Shown piece by piece: positions 6,200 through 16,117 of a stretch of 20,165 bases of DNA (within the stretch, counting starts at the first letter, position 1; each line of letters opens with the position of its first letter). Both the position numbers and the translations under genes were made by a program. The stretch comes from Saprospiraceae bacterium UBA6168 (GTDB lineage Bacteria; Bacteroidota; Bacteroidia; Chitinophagales; Saprospiraceae): NCBI GenBank assembly GCA_002435785.1, contig DIUC01000064.1:1-20165 (forward strand), written 5' to 3'. Under the pieces are notes generated by a model, which saw only the letters and a program-made list of their open reading frames with translations, made no database searches and was not told the origin of the DNA.

Positions 6200-9100
6200 A
6201 TGAAAAGATTTTACGCAATCCTGATTTCAATGTTTTTGCTGGGTCAAATGGCCAGTGCCCAATGCCCGCCCCCCGGCTTCCCACAGTCTGGAAATACTTG
6301 CCCAGAAGCCCCCATTCTTTGTGAGAACTTGAATGGTTACTGCAACACCATCAACAACAACAACGTGCAGCAGCCATTTCCCGGTTGCCCCGGCAACGTG
6401 TTGAACAACGACGAGTGGTTTGCCTTTTATGCTGGCACCACCCAGATTTCCATCGTGATTACCCCAAGCAACTGTAGCCCCGGTGGAAACCAAGGCTTGC
6501 AGGGCGCTATTTATCAAGGCTGTGGACCACCTTGGGTAGCGATGGACACCCAATGTCCCTGCTCCACCCAACCTTTCACCTTGCAAGCCAGCAACTTCGT
6601 GGTTGGCCAAATCTATTGGATAGTGCTGGACGGCTGCGCCGGCAACGTTTGCAACTATTCCGTTTCCGTAACCTCTGGCTCAACCGTGGGTCAGCCGCCA
6701 GCGAACCCTGGCACCGTGACCGGCCCAAGCCCCGTGTGCATCAATACGACCACCGCATACACCGTGCCCGCTATTTCGGGTGCTACGGCGTACCAGTGGA
6801 CCATGAACCCCTCCTTGGGCACCTTCACCTCCACCACCAATACGGTCAACGTCAACTGGACAACCGCTGGCACCACCAGCCTTTGCGTAACGTCCTCAAA
6901 CGCCTGTTACTCCAACCCCACACAATCCTGCGTACCCATCACGGTATTACCAATACCGACGGCCACGCTTTCTGGCACAGGAACGCTTTGCGAAGGGCCG
7001 AGTGGCACCGTGCCGTTGTCCGTCGCATTTACCCCGGTAGGTGGCGGGCCGTGGACTTTTGTTTATGCTATCGGCGGTGTAAACCAGCCCCCCATCACCA
7101 CCTCCGACAACCCCTACACCATCAATGCAACGCAACCAGGCAACTATACATTAGTAAGTGTCAACTACCCAAGCCCGAACTGCCCGGGCACGGTGTCCGG
7201 AAGTTCCAACATCACCATTGCTCAAATCAACCTCACCAATACCGTCACCCCGGATATTTGTGGGCAGGGCATTGGCGGTATTGACTTATCAGTTGCCCCT
7301 TCGGGAACCTATACCTATGTATGGTCAAATGGTACCACCACCCAAGACATTTCCAATGTGCCAAGTGGCAATTATACCGTCACGGTCACCAACACAGCGG
7401 GCTGCACCAAGACGGCCAGCATCACCATTCCCAACAACACCGTCAACATCAGCATCACTGGCACTACGACGCCAAATACCTCCTGCAACAGTGACGAAGG
7501 TGACATAGACATCAGCGTGTCACCAGCCAACAACTATACTTACTTGTGGTCAAATGGGGCTACCACGCAAGACCTGACCAACGTCGCGCCCGGCTCCTAC
7601 ACGGTGACGGTTTCTTTTGGCACCACCTGCTCTAGCACGGCCAGCTTTACCATCGCCAACACGCCCAATACGCCCAATATTACCTCCACCACGACACCAA
7701 CCGTTTGTGAGCTGGGCAACGGGGGTATCAATGTCAGCGTTTCTGGCGGTGTTTCACCTTATACTTTTGCCTGGTCAAATGGCGCAACCACCGAGGATTT
7801 GAACAACGTGTTGGCTGGTTCCTACACCGTCACTGTGACTGGTGCAAATGGCTGTACCAGCACTTCAACCATCAGTCTGGCCAATGACAATCCAGCCATT
7901 ACCATCAATAGCTCAGTAACTGCCAACACGACTTGTACTGGTGGGAATGGGGGTATCAATATCACCGTCAGCCCTGCGACACCGCCCGGTGCGCCCAACT
8001 ATACCTTCACTTGGTCAAATGGGGCAACTACAGAAGACCTCACCAACCTACCCCCCGGAAATTATTCGGTGACGGTGGACGGCGGCGGGGCTTGCACCGC
8101 CACAGCCAATATTCAAGTACCCGACCAGCCGAGTACGCCACTTATTTCAGCATCCCCAACGCCCTCCATTTGCGAGTTGGCAAATGGGGGCATAAATGTT
8201 TCGGTGTCAGGCGGGGTTGCACCATATACCTATGCTTGGTCGAACGGGGCTACGACCGAAGACCTCACCGATTTGTTGGCTGGGGGTTTCACCGTCACCG
8301 TCACGGGTGGCAACGGCTGCACCTCATCCGCGACCATTAACCTGACAAACAACAATCCGCCCATCACTATCAATGGAACCATCGCCGCAAACACAACCTG
8401 CAATGGTGGGAATGGTAGTATCAGCATTTCCATTGCACCATCTATCCCTCCTGCGGGTGGCAATTACACGATTACCTGGTCAAATGGCAGTACAGGCACC
8501 AGCCAGCCGGGGCTTACGCCCGGCACTTATTCCGTGACGGTGGATGGCGGTGGTGCTTGTACACAGACCGCTACGTTTACCGTGCCCAACCAACCCGACA
8601 ACCCGACCTTGAGCCCACAAATCACACCATCATTTTGTAACCAAGACAACGGAGCCGCCTCAGTCTTGGTCACCAACAGCCAAGCCCCATTCACCTATTT
8701 ATGGTCCACGGGGTCCACGGATGCAGGGATAACTGGTGTGCCAGCGGGGTCTTACTCAGTTACGGTAACCGGCGCAAATGGGTGTACGGCTACCATACCC
8801 GTAAACATCACGAATACCAACGTGGCCATTACGGTCACGCCCACCATTACCCCAAACACCAACTGCACAGGGCCGGGCAATGGTGGCATTTCCATATCAG
8901 TTCAGCCGGGAGGTTTGAACGTGCTTTGGAGCACTGGAGAAACAAGTACGAGCATCTCCCCGCTCAATGCTGGCTCTTATAGCGTGACGGTCAGTGCCGG
9001 AGGCACCTGCACCCAGGCGTTGAACATCACCGTCCCCACCGAGCCTAACCCGCCAATTTTGAACACCTCCAACACGCCAGCCAACTGCGGGCTGCCAAAC

Positions 9101-12100
9101 GGAGAGGCAGAAGTGCAGGCAGGCGGCGGTGTGCCCGGCTATACTTATGTTTGGTCAAATGGCGGTACCAACCCCTTGATTTCGCCCGTCCCCGCTGGGA
9201 GCTATACGGTCACCGTGACCGGTGCAAATGGTTGCACCGCTACCTCCTCCGTCACTGTGCCAGACCAACAGATTCAGGTGAGCATATTCCCTGACATTGT
9301 GAACAATACCTCCTGCGTCACTGGCAACGGCAGCATCACCCTGACCGTGAACCCGCCAACGGCAGGTGTGCTTTGGGCAAATGGTTCCACCTCCACCACG
9401 CTCACCAACCTAGCCCCCGGTACATATTCGGTACTTGCAAGCGCAGGTGGTAGCTGTACGGCCACGGCCAACTACACGGTCGAAAACCAAAGCAACATCC
9501 CGTTTTTGAGCTACGATGTCATCAACGCCACCTGTGGCCAACCGAACGGAAGCATTGACCTGCTCATCAACTCAGGGGAAGCGCCCTTCTTCATCATGTG
9601 GTCAAACGGCAGTCCCCTCGAAGACCAAACCAACCTAACGCCCGGTGTCTATGAAGTCACGGTGACTTCGTTCACGGGCTGTTCCGCCAGCACGATTATC
9701 AACGTGCCAAATACCAACTCGACATTTACCTTAGCTGGAAACCCAACGGCCAACACCTCCTGTGTTTCGCCGAACGGCGGCATACAGTTGACGGTGACAC
9801 CTGCTGGCAACTATACCTATGCCTGGAGCAATAGCGCCACCACGCAGAACCTCGCCAACGTGGCGGCAGGCACCTATACCGTCACGGTAAGTGCCGGTGG
9901 CAGTTGTACCGCCGTGGGCACTTACCAAGTGGCCAACAATGCCACGCCACCGTCCCTCAGCACCACACCCACTGCCGCCACCTGCGGCCTGAGCAACGGC
10001 TCGGTGAACCTGACCGTCACGGGAGGCGTCACGCCGTACACCATTTTATGGTCAAACATGGCCACCACGGAAGACCTGGCAAACATTGCCGGAGGCACCT
10101 ATACCGTCACCGTCACTGGGGCGAACGGTTGCTCCGCAACGGCAAGCGCCAACGTCGGCAATACGAACACCTCGCCAAACGTGACTGGTACCACTACTGC
10201 CAATACATCCTGCACTGCTTCCACTAATGGCGGAGTTGACATTTCTGTTTCACCCGCAGGTGTTTACACCTATACATGGTCGAACAGTGCCACCACGGAA
10301 GACCTCGTGAACGTTGCCGCAGGCAATTACACCGTCACCGTGAGCGCTGGGGGTGCTTGCACATCCACCGCTACTTTCACCGTAGCCAACAACATCTCCG
10401 ACCCGGATATTTCGCCGAACATTACCCCAGCAATTTGTTCGCAGGACAATGGGGCCATAGACCTGACCGTGAGCGGCGCCACAACGCCCTACACTTTTGC
10501 ATGGTCAAACATGGCCACCACCGAGGACATCGCCAATGTACTGCCGGGCAACTATTCGGTCACGGTCACTGGCGCAAATGGCTGTTCTTCCACGGCCAGT
10601 TTCAGCGTGCCAAACAACAGCTCCACCTTCTCGCTCAGTGGCACGGCACAGCCGTTGAGCAGTTGCGCCACCAACAACGGCAGCGTGAACCTGACCATTA
10701 CCCCGGCTGGTACTTATGACATCCTTTGGTCGAACATGGCCACCACCGAAGACCTCACCAACCTAACCCCAGGCACCTACACTGTCACGGTCACGGAGTC
10801 AGGGAGTTGCAGTGCAACAGCCAGCTATGTGGTAACGGACATCACGCAGGCACCCACGCTTTCGCAAAACATCACCCCCGAAGTCTGCAACTTGTTGGAC
10901 GGGGCGGTGAACCTGACCGTGAGCGGCAGCACTACGCCTTATACTTTCAACTGGTCAAACATGGCCAGCTCGGAAGACCTTACCAACATTGCCGCAGGCA
11001 CCTATACCGTCACCGTGACCGGTGCAAACGGTTGTTCCTCCACGACGAGCGCCACCGTGCCGGGCAACACCATTGCATTTAGCATTAATGGAGTGCCAGC
11101 TTTGAACACCTCCTGTGCCGTGCCAAATGGTGCGATTGACGTAACGGCCTCGCCAGTAGGCAGCTACACCTACACTTGGTCGAACATGGCCCTCACCGAG
11201 GACCTGACTGGCCTAACGGGTGGTAGCTATACGGTCACGGTAAGTGCTGGCGGAAGCTGCACCGCCGTGGAGACCTTTGTGGTGGGCAGCACCACGCTCG
11301 ACCCGGTCATCTCCTCCACCCCCTCGGCAGCCCTTTGCGGCCTAAGCACGGGTGGGATTGACCTGACCATCAGTGGTGGGGTAGCGCCGTTCACCTTTGT
11401 GTGGGCCTCCGGCCCAACGAGCGAGGACTTGACGAACGTGCCACCCGGCAGCTACTCCGTGCAGGTCACGGGCGCCAATGGCTGCGTTTCTGCTGGCAAC
11501 TACACGGTACAGGACAACACCCCGCCCATCAACGTGAACGGTACGCCCACGGCCAATACCTCTTGCGCCGCTTCCAATGGATTGGTGAACATCACGGTTA
11601 CGCCCGCTGGGCCTTACGCCTTCGCTTGGTCGAACAACGAAACCAGTGAGGACATCGCAGCGCTTGCGCCCGGCACCTACACCGTGACCGTGTCGCAAGG
11701 GTTTACCTGCTCCGCAACGGCCAGTTTCACGGTCGGCAACAACACGCCAGCACCGCTGCTTTCGGAGGTGGTAAGCCCCGATATTTGTGCGGGCAGCGTT
11801 GGTGGCATCAACTTGACCGTGATTGGGAACAGTGCGCCTTACAACTATAATTGGTCGAACGGCATACTGACGGAAGACCTCTCCAATATTGCCCAAGGCA
11901 ACTACACGGTGACCGTGACGGGAAGCGATGGCTGCACCGCCACCGCTACCTATGCCGTGCCGAACACCAGCAATACCTTTAGCTTCACGGGGACTGCTTC
12001 GCCAAACACCCTTTGCGGTAGCACCAACGGCTCCATCAGCCTCACGGTCACGCCTCCTGGCATGTACAGTTTTATCTGGTCAAATAGCGCTATCACGGAA

Positions 12101-14773
12101 GACCTCTCCGGGCTTGCCCCCGGCATTTACGAAGTGACCGTCAGCGACAATGGCACTTGCACCGCTTCGCAAGCATTTACCGTTGGGAACAATTCGCCGA
12201 CCGTGACGGTCAGCGGGCAGCCTACCAACATCCTATGCTTTGGCGGCAGCACGGGCGCCATCAACCTGACGCCATCGGGTGGGGTAGCGCCGTACACCTT
12301 CAACTGGTCGCCCGGTATCCCCGGCGACCCAGAAGACCCGACCGGCCTCGTCGCTGGCAGCTATGATGTCATCGTGACCGACGCGTCCGGGTGCAGCGGC
12401 ACGGCCAGCTTTACCCTCGGCCAGCCAACTTCTGCCACGCAATTGAGTTGCACACAAACGGACAACGTGACCTTGCCCGGCATGACGGACGGCGAAGGTA
12501 CCGTGACCATCATTGGAGGCACAGCCCCTTTCTCGGTGGACTGGAACCCAGGTGGCCAGCAAAGCGGTGTGCCTGCTGGGCCGTTTGTCATCGGCAACCT
12601 CGGGGAGGGCGCCTACTCGGTGATAGTGACCGATGCCAATGGCTGCCCTGCCAATTGTGGCTTCAACATCAGCACCAACGATTGTGTGACTGCCATCGGC
12701 AGCATGTCGAACAGCTTGCTGACGAACTGTGGGGTGGGCTGCATCACAGCCAACTACTCCACCTTCGGGCAGTACCTCGACACCAACGACGTGCTGCAAT
12801 ACGTGCTGCACACGGGCACGGGCAACCAGATTTTAAATGAAATATTGCGGAGCAGCCAGCCGACCTTCTGCTTCGATGCGGCGGTGATGAGTTATGGCAC
12901 CACCTACTATATTTCGGCGATAGCCGGCGACAATGACGGCACGGGCAACGTCCTGCTGTCCGATGTTTGTACACAGGTGTCGGTGGGCACCCCGATAATT
13001 TTCTATCAAGTGCCAGTTGCGAGCATTGCACAGCCAGCCCCGCTGACCTGCCTCGTGCAGCAAACGACGTTGCAGGGAACTTCGTCCTTGCCAGGCTCCA
13101 CTTATTCGTGGGCAGCCTCGCAGGGTGGCAACATCGTAGGGAGCAGCACCATACAGAATATCACGGTAAATGCTGGTGGCACTTACACTTTGACGGTGAC
13201 CCGCAATGGGTGCTCCTCCACGGCCTCGGTGCAGGTGATAGACCTCGAAACCACGGTGTCGGTCGCCGTGACTTCTTCGCCGGGCGAGATATTGGACTGC
13301 ACGGTTTCGGAAATCACCGTGTCCGCCTCGGCTACCGGCACAGGCCCGAACGTCAATTATGCTTGGTTCTTGAACGGCCAACCAGCGGGCAATGGGCAGA
13401 CCATCAGTGTCCAAAACGGCGGCACTTATTCCGTGTTTGTGACGGACGCAGCCAGTGGGTGCAGCGGCACGGCCTCTCTGACCATCAGCGACAACTCGGA
13501 CTACCCGCAGTTGGAAACGAACCCTGCCCCGCTGTTGAACTGCCAAATAACTTCCGTGACCATTAGTGGCAACTCTCCGGTGAATGGGGTGACGTTCCAA
13601 TGGTTGTCCATTTCCGGCACGGATACCCTCGTCGTTGGGCAGGGCACGAGTGCCCAAGTGACCGCCGTTGGCACCTACTACCTCGTCGGTACTGCCCCGA
13701 ACGGCTGCCAAAACAGCCAAGCCGTGGTGGTGTCGGGTGACTACGCCGAGCCAGTGGCCAATGCAGGGCCAAACCAAACGCTGGACTGCTACCAGACCCC
13801 GCTCAACCTCACCGGCGGCGGCTCGGCCAACGTCAATTTCTTCTGGACGACGGGCATTCCGGGGGTAATCATCAGCGACCCGAACAACCCCGTCATCTCC
13901 GTGAATGCAGCGGGCATTTACTCGCTGACGGTGACGAACCTCGGCAATTTCTGCACAGATACGGACGATGTGGAGGTGTTTCAATATGAAAACGTGCCAC
14001 AGGCGGGCGTGCTTGCCGAAGACCCAGACTGCTTTGGGGACCAAAACGGCAGCATCACGCTGGAGACGGACCCTGCCAATGGGCCTTACAGTTTTCAGTT
14101 GAACGGACAGAGCTATGGCGGTCAGAACTACTTTGCGCCGTTGGCTCCCGGCACTTACCAGATTCAGGTGACGGATGGCCAAGGCTGCGTTTGGACGACT
14201 TCGGTCACGCTGAACAACCCGGAAGAGTTGGTGGTGAACCTCGGGGCTGACCTCTTGGTGAACCTCGGCGATGTAGCAACCATCACGGCGCAGTACAATG
14301 TGCCTGCTTCGCAATTGGATACCTTGATTTGGAGTCCATCCGTGCTGTTTCCGTGCCCACAGATGCCCTGCGACGAGCAGGAATTCCTGCCCACGCAGCA
14401 GACGGTGGTGACGGTGACGGTTATTGACGAGAACGGCTGCCGGGCTGAGGATTTGTTGTCCGTTTTTGTGAAGAAGAACAATCCGGTCTATGTGCCGAAC
14501 AGCTTCTCGCCGAACAGCGATGGCACGAACGACGTGTTCATGATTTATGCGGGCAAAGAAGTAGTGAACATCAAGCAATTCCTCGTTTTTTCCCGCTGGG
14601 GCGAAACGGTGTTTGAATACTACAACTTCTTGCCGAACGACCCCGCCAATGGCTGGGACGGCACGCACCGGGGCGAGCGGATGAACCCTGCGGTGTTTGT
14701 CTGGTTTGCCGTTGTGGAATTTCTGGATGGCTCGGAAGTGCTGCTGGAAGGTGACGTTACTTTGGTCAGATAG
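6200..14773 (+). CDS. Giant secreted SprB-repeat protein with gliding-type T9SS C-terminal domain
   Basis: A 2,857-residue protein. A signal peptide (MKRFYAILISMFLLGQMASA) is followed by a Cys-rich domain to about residue 170 and PKD/Ig-like domains to about 345. Then come 22 repeats of about 75 residues, centred on the W-S-N-G/M-x-T-T-E-D-L...G-x-Y-T-V-T-V motif (first Trp near 7322, last near 12077). Two classical SprB-type repeats follow (NWSPGIPGD..., DWNPGGQQSG...). Next are a mixed domain (about 12678-13015), four Ig-like domains with paired cysteines (about 13020-13980), one more SprB-like repeat (DPDCFGDQNGSITLE), and the C-terminal domain from about residue 2760 (VYVPNSFSPNSDGTNDVF ... 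RWGETVF ... NGWDGTHRGERM), which matches the gliding-motility-associated type B T9SS sorting domain. SprB of Flavobacterium is a mobile surface adhesin, so a surface or matrix adhesin role is likely. I used the ATG at 6200 because the upstream TTG at 6173 would precede the signal peptide. Confidence 0.93.
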   Translation: MKRFYAILISMFLLGQMASAQCPPPGFPQSGNTCPEAPILCENLNGYCNTINNNNVQQPFPGCPGNVLNNDEWFAFYAGTTQISIVITPSNCSPGGNQGLQGAIYQGCGPPWVAMDTQCPCSTQPFTLQASNFVVGQIYWIVLDGCAGNVCNYSVSVTSGSTVGQPPANPGTVTGPSPVCINTTTAYTVPAISGATAYQWTMNPSLGTFTSTTNTVNVNWTTAGTTSLCVTSSNACYSNPTQSCVPITVLPIPTATLSGTGTLCEGPSGTVPLSVAFTPVGGGPWTFVYAIGGVNQPPITTSDNPYTINATQPGNYTLVSVNYPSPNCPGTVSGSSNITIAQINLTNTVTPDICGQGIGGIDLSVAPSGTYTYVWSNGTTTQDISNVPSGNYTVTVTNTAGCTKTASITIPNNTVNISITGTTTPNTSCNSDEGDIDISVSPANNYTYLWSNGATTQDLTNVAPGSYTVTVSFGTTCSSTASFTIANTPNTPNITSTTTPTVCELGNGGINVSVSGGVSPYTFAWSNGATTEDLNNVLAGSYTVTVTGANGCTSTSTISLANDNPAITINSSVTANTTCTGGNGGINITVSPATPPGAPNYTFTWSNGATTEDLTNLPPGNYSVTVDGGGACTATANIQVPDQPSTPLISASPTPSICELANGGINVSVSGGVAPYTYAWSNGATTEDLTDLLAGGFTVTVTGGNGCTSSATINLTNNNPPITINGTIAANTTCNGGNGSISISIAPSIPPAGGNYTITWSNGSTGTSQPGLTPGTYSVTVDGGGACTQTATFTVPNQPDNPTLSPQITPSFCNQDNGAASVLVTNSQAPFTYLWSTGSTDAGITGVPAGSYSVTVTGANGCTATIPVNITNTNVAITVTPTITPNTNCTGPGNGGISISVQPGGLNVLWSTGETSTSISPLNAGSYSVTVSAGGTCTQALNITVPTEPNPPILNTSNTPANCGLPNGEAEVQAGGGVPGYTYVWSNGGTNPLISPVPAGSYTVTVTGANGCTATSSVTVPDQQIQVSIFPDIVNNTSCVTGNGSITLTVNPPTAGVLWANGSTSTTLTNLAPGTYSVLASAGGSCTATANYTVENQSNIPFLSYDVINATCGQPNGSIDLLINSGEAPFFIMWSNGSPLEDQTNLTPGVYEVTVTSFTGCSASTIINVPNTNSTFTLAGNPTANTSCVSPNGGIQLTVTPAGNYTYAWSNSATTQNLANVAAGTYTVTVSAGGSCTAVGTYQVANNATPPSLSTTPTAATCGLSNGSVNLTVTGGVTPYTILWSNMATTEDLANIAGGTYTVTVTGANGCSATASANVGNTNTSPNVTGTTTANTSCTASTNGGVDISVSPAGVYTYTWSNSATTEDLVNVAAGNYTVTVSAGGACTSTATFTVANNISDPDISPNITPAICSQDNGAIDLTVSGATTPYTFAWSNMATTEDIANVLPGNYSVTVTGANGCSSTASFSVPNNSSTFSLSGTAQPLSSCATNNGSVNLTITPAGTYDILWSNMATTEDLTNLTPGTYTVTVTESGSCSATASYVVTDITQAPTLSQNITPEVCNLLDGAVNLTVSGSTTPYTFNWSNMASSEDLTNIAAGTYTVTVTGANGCSSTTSATVPGNTIAFSINGVPALNTSCAVPNGAIDVTASPVGSYTYTWSNMALTEDLTGLTGGSYTVTVSAGGSCTAVETFVVGSTTLDPVISSTPSAALCGLSTGGIDLTISGGVAPFTFVWASGPTSEDLTNVPPGSYSVQVTGANGCVSAGNYTVQDNTPPINVNGTPTANTSCAASNGLVNITVTPAGPYAFAWSNNETSEDIAALAPGTYTVTVSQGFTCSATASFTVGNNTPAPLLSEVVSPDICAGSVGGINLTVIGNSAPYNYNWSNGILTEDLSNIAQGNYTVTVTGSDGCTATATYAVPNTSNTFSFTGTASPNTLCGSTNGSISLTVTPPGMYSFIWSNSAITEDLSGLAPGIYEVTVSDNGTCTASQAFTVGNNSPTVTVSGQPTNILCFGGSTGAINLTPSGGVAPYTFNWSPGIPGDPEDPTGLVAGSYDVIVTDASGCSGTASFTLGQPTSATQLSCTQTDNVTLPGMTDGEGTVTIIGGTAPFSVDWNPGGQQSGVPAGPFVIGNLGEGAYSVIVTDANGCPANCGFNISTNDCVTAIGSMSNSLLTNCGVGCITANYSTFGQYLDTNDVLQYVLHTGTGNQILNEILRSSQPTFCFDAAVMSYGTTYYISAIAGDNDGTGNVLLSDVCTQVSVGTPIIFYQVPVASIAQPAPLTCLVQQTTLQGTSSLPGSTYSWAASQGGNIVGSSTIQNITVNAGGTYTLTVTRNGCSSTASVQVIDLETTVSVAVTSSPGEILDCTVSEITVSASATGTGPNVNYAWFLNGQPAGNGQTISVQNGGTYSVFVTDAASGCSGTASLTISDNSDYPQLETNPAPLLNCQITSVTISGNSPVNGVTFQWLSISGTDTLVVGQGTSAQVTAVGTYYLVGTAPNGCQNSQAVVVSGDYAEPVANAGPNQTLDCYQTPLNLTGGGSANVNFFWTTGIPGVIISDPNNPVISVNAAGIYSLTVTNLGNFCTDTDDVEVFQYENVPQAGVLAEDPDCFGDQNGSITLETDPANGPYSFQLNGQSYGGQNYFAPLAPGTYQIQVTDGQGCVWTTSVTLNNPEELVVNLGADLLVNLGDVATITAQYNVPASQLDTLIWSPSVLFPCPQMPCDEQEFLPTQQTVVTVTVIDENGCRAEDLLSVFVKKNNPVYVPNSFSPNSDGTNDVFMIYAGKEVVNIKQFLVFSRWGETVFEYYNFLPNDPANGWDGTHRGERMNPAVFVWFAVVEFLDGSEVLLEGDVTLVR
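7230..12190 (+). repeat. Eleven A/B repeat dyads inside the adhesin gene
   Basis: 22 units encoded in a row alternate strictly between two types. Type A ends in a TGANGC-like turn; type B ends in a SAGGSC-like or DGGGAC turn and is preceded by an NTSC/NTTC cysteine motif. A dyad is about 150-155 residues (about 450-465 bp; for example, the Trp codons of two successive A units at 7772 and 8237 are 465 bp apart). Codons around the YTVTVTGANGC segment are highly similar between units, so the DNA itself is repetitive and could recombine. Unit boundaries are approximate. Confidence 0.85.
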
Positions 14774-14798
14774 ACCTTGAACTTGAGCGATAAACTGG

Positions 14799-14835
14799 AA
14801 CCGGGCGGGGCTGAATTGCTTCGCCCGGTTTTTTT
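14799..14835 (+). terminator. Rho-independent terminator after the adhesin gene
   Basis: AACCGGGCG (14799-14807) pairs perfectly with CGCCCGGTT (14822-14830) around a 14-bp loop and is followed directly by more Ts to 14835, a run of seven in all. It sits 25 bp after the adhesin stop codon. Confidence 0.9.
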
Positions 14836-14908
14836 GTAAATGCACGGACACACCCTTGAATCCCTCAACCCAACCCTGCTTTTGGGCGTTTTTTCCAATC
14901 CAACCAAC

Positions 14909-14916
14909 TACCTTTG
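14909..14916 (+). promoter_or_regulatory. Bacteroidota -7 box for the 15079 cluster
   Basis: TACCTTTG is an exact TAnnTTTG match, 163 bp before the ATG at 15079 and after the adhesin terminator. The expected TTTG -33 element is not at the ideal distance; the nearest TTTG is at 14881-14884, 24 bp upstream. A second exact -7 match, TAAATTTG, lies at 14947-14954. One of these probably drives the three-gene cluster downstream. Confidence 0.5.
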
Positions 14917-15078
14917 TACAATTCTTCCGTTTTATCGTCCTTTGTGTAAATTTGGTCGTTGCTACGCGACGGGTTACGCAAATTTGCGCTAACCTTGCTC
15001 CTTCGTTCAGGCGACCATTTGCCGAAGGCGAATCTCAATTTTTGGGGACAAGAAAACCTGGCAAACAACCATTCAAAC
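14917..15078 (+). promoter_or_regulatory. Long structured leader before the membrane coiled-coil gene
   Basis: About 160 bp separate the -7 box from the ATG at 15079. The segment contains several short inverted repeats: GGTTA-C-GCAAA against TTTGC-GC-TAACC (about 14980-15000), GTCG...CGAC (about 14955-14970), and AGGC...GCC with TTCG...CGAA (about 15004-15031). A TTG-started frame runs through it (from 14959) but encodes no recognisable protein, so I treat it as untranslated. It could be a regulatory leader; no known riboswitch class is recognised. Confidence 0.35.
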
Positions 15079-16101
15079 ATGGATTCAAACGATTTCAAAC
15101 CAAAATCTTTTTGGCAGCGCCCCGAGGGCGTCACGGGCTTGCTATTTCTGGCGGCACTCATTATTGGCGGCGGTTTTTTGTTGTTCACGGCCCTTCCGGC
15201 CCTCATTGCGCTTGCGCAAAACACGATGTACCTTGTGCTGATGCTGATGGCCTTGGCAGCACTGATATACGTGGTGCTGGACCCGAAGATGCGGGCGCTG
15301 TTTGGCTATGGTTACAAAAGCATGATGCGCTGGATTACAGGCCTTTTCGTTCAGATTGACCCCATCGGCATTCTTAAGGGCTATGTCGAGCACCTGCAAG
15401 ACAACCTCCGCAACATGAACAAACAGATGAACAAGCTGCGGGGCCAGATGCACCAGTTGAACGAAATCATCGTCAACAACAAAAAGGAAATAGAGAGCAA
15501 TCTCCATTTGGCGAACCAGGCCAAGGTCGCCAACAACCAAGCACAGATGGTGCTGAAATCCCGCAAAGCGGGCCGCCTGAAAGAGTCCAACATGCGCCTC
15601 GACGTGCTTTACAACAAAATGGAGGTGCTATACCGGGTACTGAAGCGCATGTACGAGAACTCGGAGGTGCTGATGGAAGACATCAAAGACCAAGTGGAAC
15701 TCAAGGAGCAAGAGCGCAAAGCCATCCACGCCTCCAACTCGGCCATGCGCTCTGCCATGAGCGTCATACAAGGCGACAAGGACAAGCGGGCCATGTTCGA
15801 CGAGGCGCTCGAGGCTGTGGCCGACGACGTGAGCCAAAAAGTGGGCGAGATGGAGCGCTTCATGGAAGTTTCGTCCAGCTTCATGGACAGCATTGACCTC
15901 CAAAACGGCGTCTTTGAAGAAGAGGGCCTCGAAATGCTGGAAAAATGGGAAAAGGAATCGTTCTCCATGCTGCTCGGCGATGAGAAAAAAACGCTCATCA
16001 GCAAGGCGCACGACGACTCCGAGGTGCTCGACCTCAACGAACCTATGAAGACCCCCGAAAGAGTGGGTCACCGCAACCAATACGACAACTTTTTTGAATA
16101 A
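15079..16101 (+). CDS. Inner-membrane protein with long cytoplasmic or periplasmic coiled coil
   Basis: A 340-residue protein. After a short soluble head (MDSNDFKPKSFWQRPEG) there are two hydrophobic segments at about residues 18-40 and 47-68. An amphipathic stretch (GYGYKSMMRWITGLFVQIDPIGILK) follows, then a long charged helical region at about 100-260 rich in Lys, Gln, Asn and Glu with heptad character (LQDNLRNMNKQMNKLRGQM). The acidic C-terminal tail ends DLNEPMKTPERVGHRNQYDN. The ATG at 15079 is chosen because the sequence before it reads as leader. The coiled-coil part recalls PspA/ESCRT-III-like membrane-remodelling proteins in general character, but I see no diagnostic motif and do not assign it. 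It is the first gene of a plus-strand cluster with the solute-binding/OmpA protein and lipoprotein. Function unknown. Confidence 0.8.
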   Translation: MDSNDFKPKSFWQRPEGVTGLLFLAALIIGGGFLLFTALPALIALAQNTMYLVLMLMALAALIYVVLDPKMRALFGYGYKSMMRWITGLFVQIDPIGILKGYVEHLQDNLRNMNKQMNKLRGQMHQLNEIIVNNKKEIESNLHLANQAKVANNQAQMVLKSRKAGRLKESNMRLDVLYNKMEVLYRVLKRMYENSEVLMEDIKDQVELKEQERKAIHASNSAMRSAMSVIQGDKDKRAMFDEALEAVADDVSQKVGEMERFMEVSSSFMDSIDLQNGVFEEEGLEMLEKWEKESFSMLLGDEKKTLISKAHDDSEVLDLNEPMKTPERVGHRNQYDNFFE

Positions 16102-16117
16102 CCTTTTCTTAATGGAT

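Noticed and set aside
12833..14851. A 672-residue open frame on the minus strand opposite the end of the adhesin gene.
   Set aside because: It mirrors the codon bias of the adhesin frame, has His/Arg-rich, low-quality composition and no recognisable domain. The plus-strand frame has clear Ig-like and sorting domains.
14959..15078. A 40-residue N-terminal extension of the membrane coiled-coil protein from a TTG start.
   Set aside because: The extension covers a region of inverted repeats and reads as non-protein-like sequence; the ATG at 15079 immediately precedes a sensible head and the first membrane helix.
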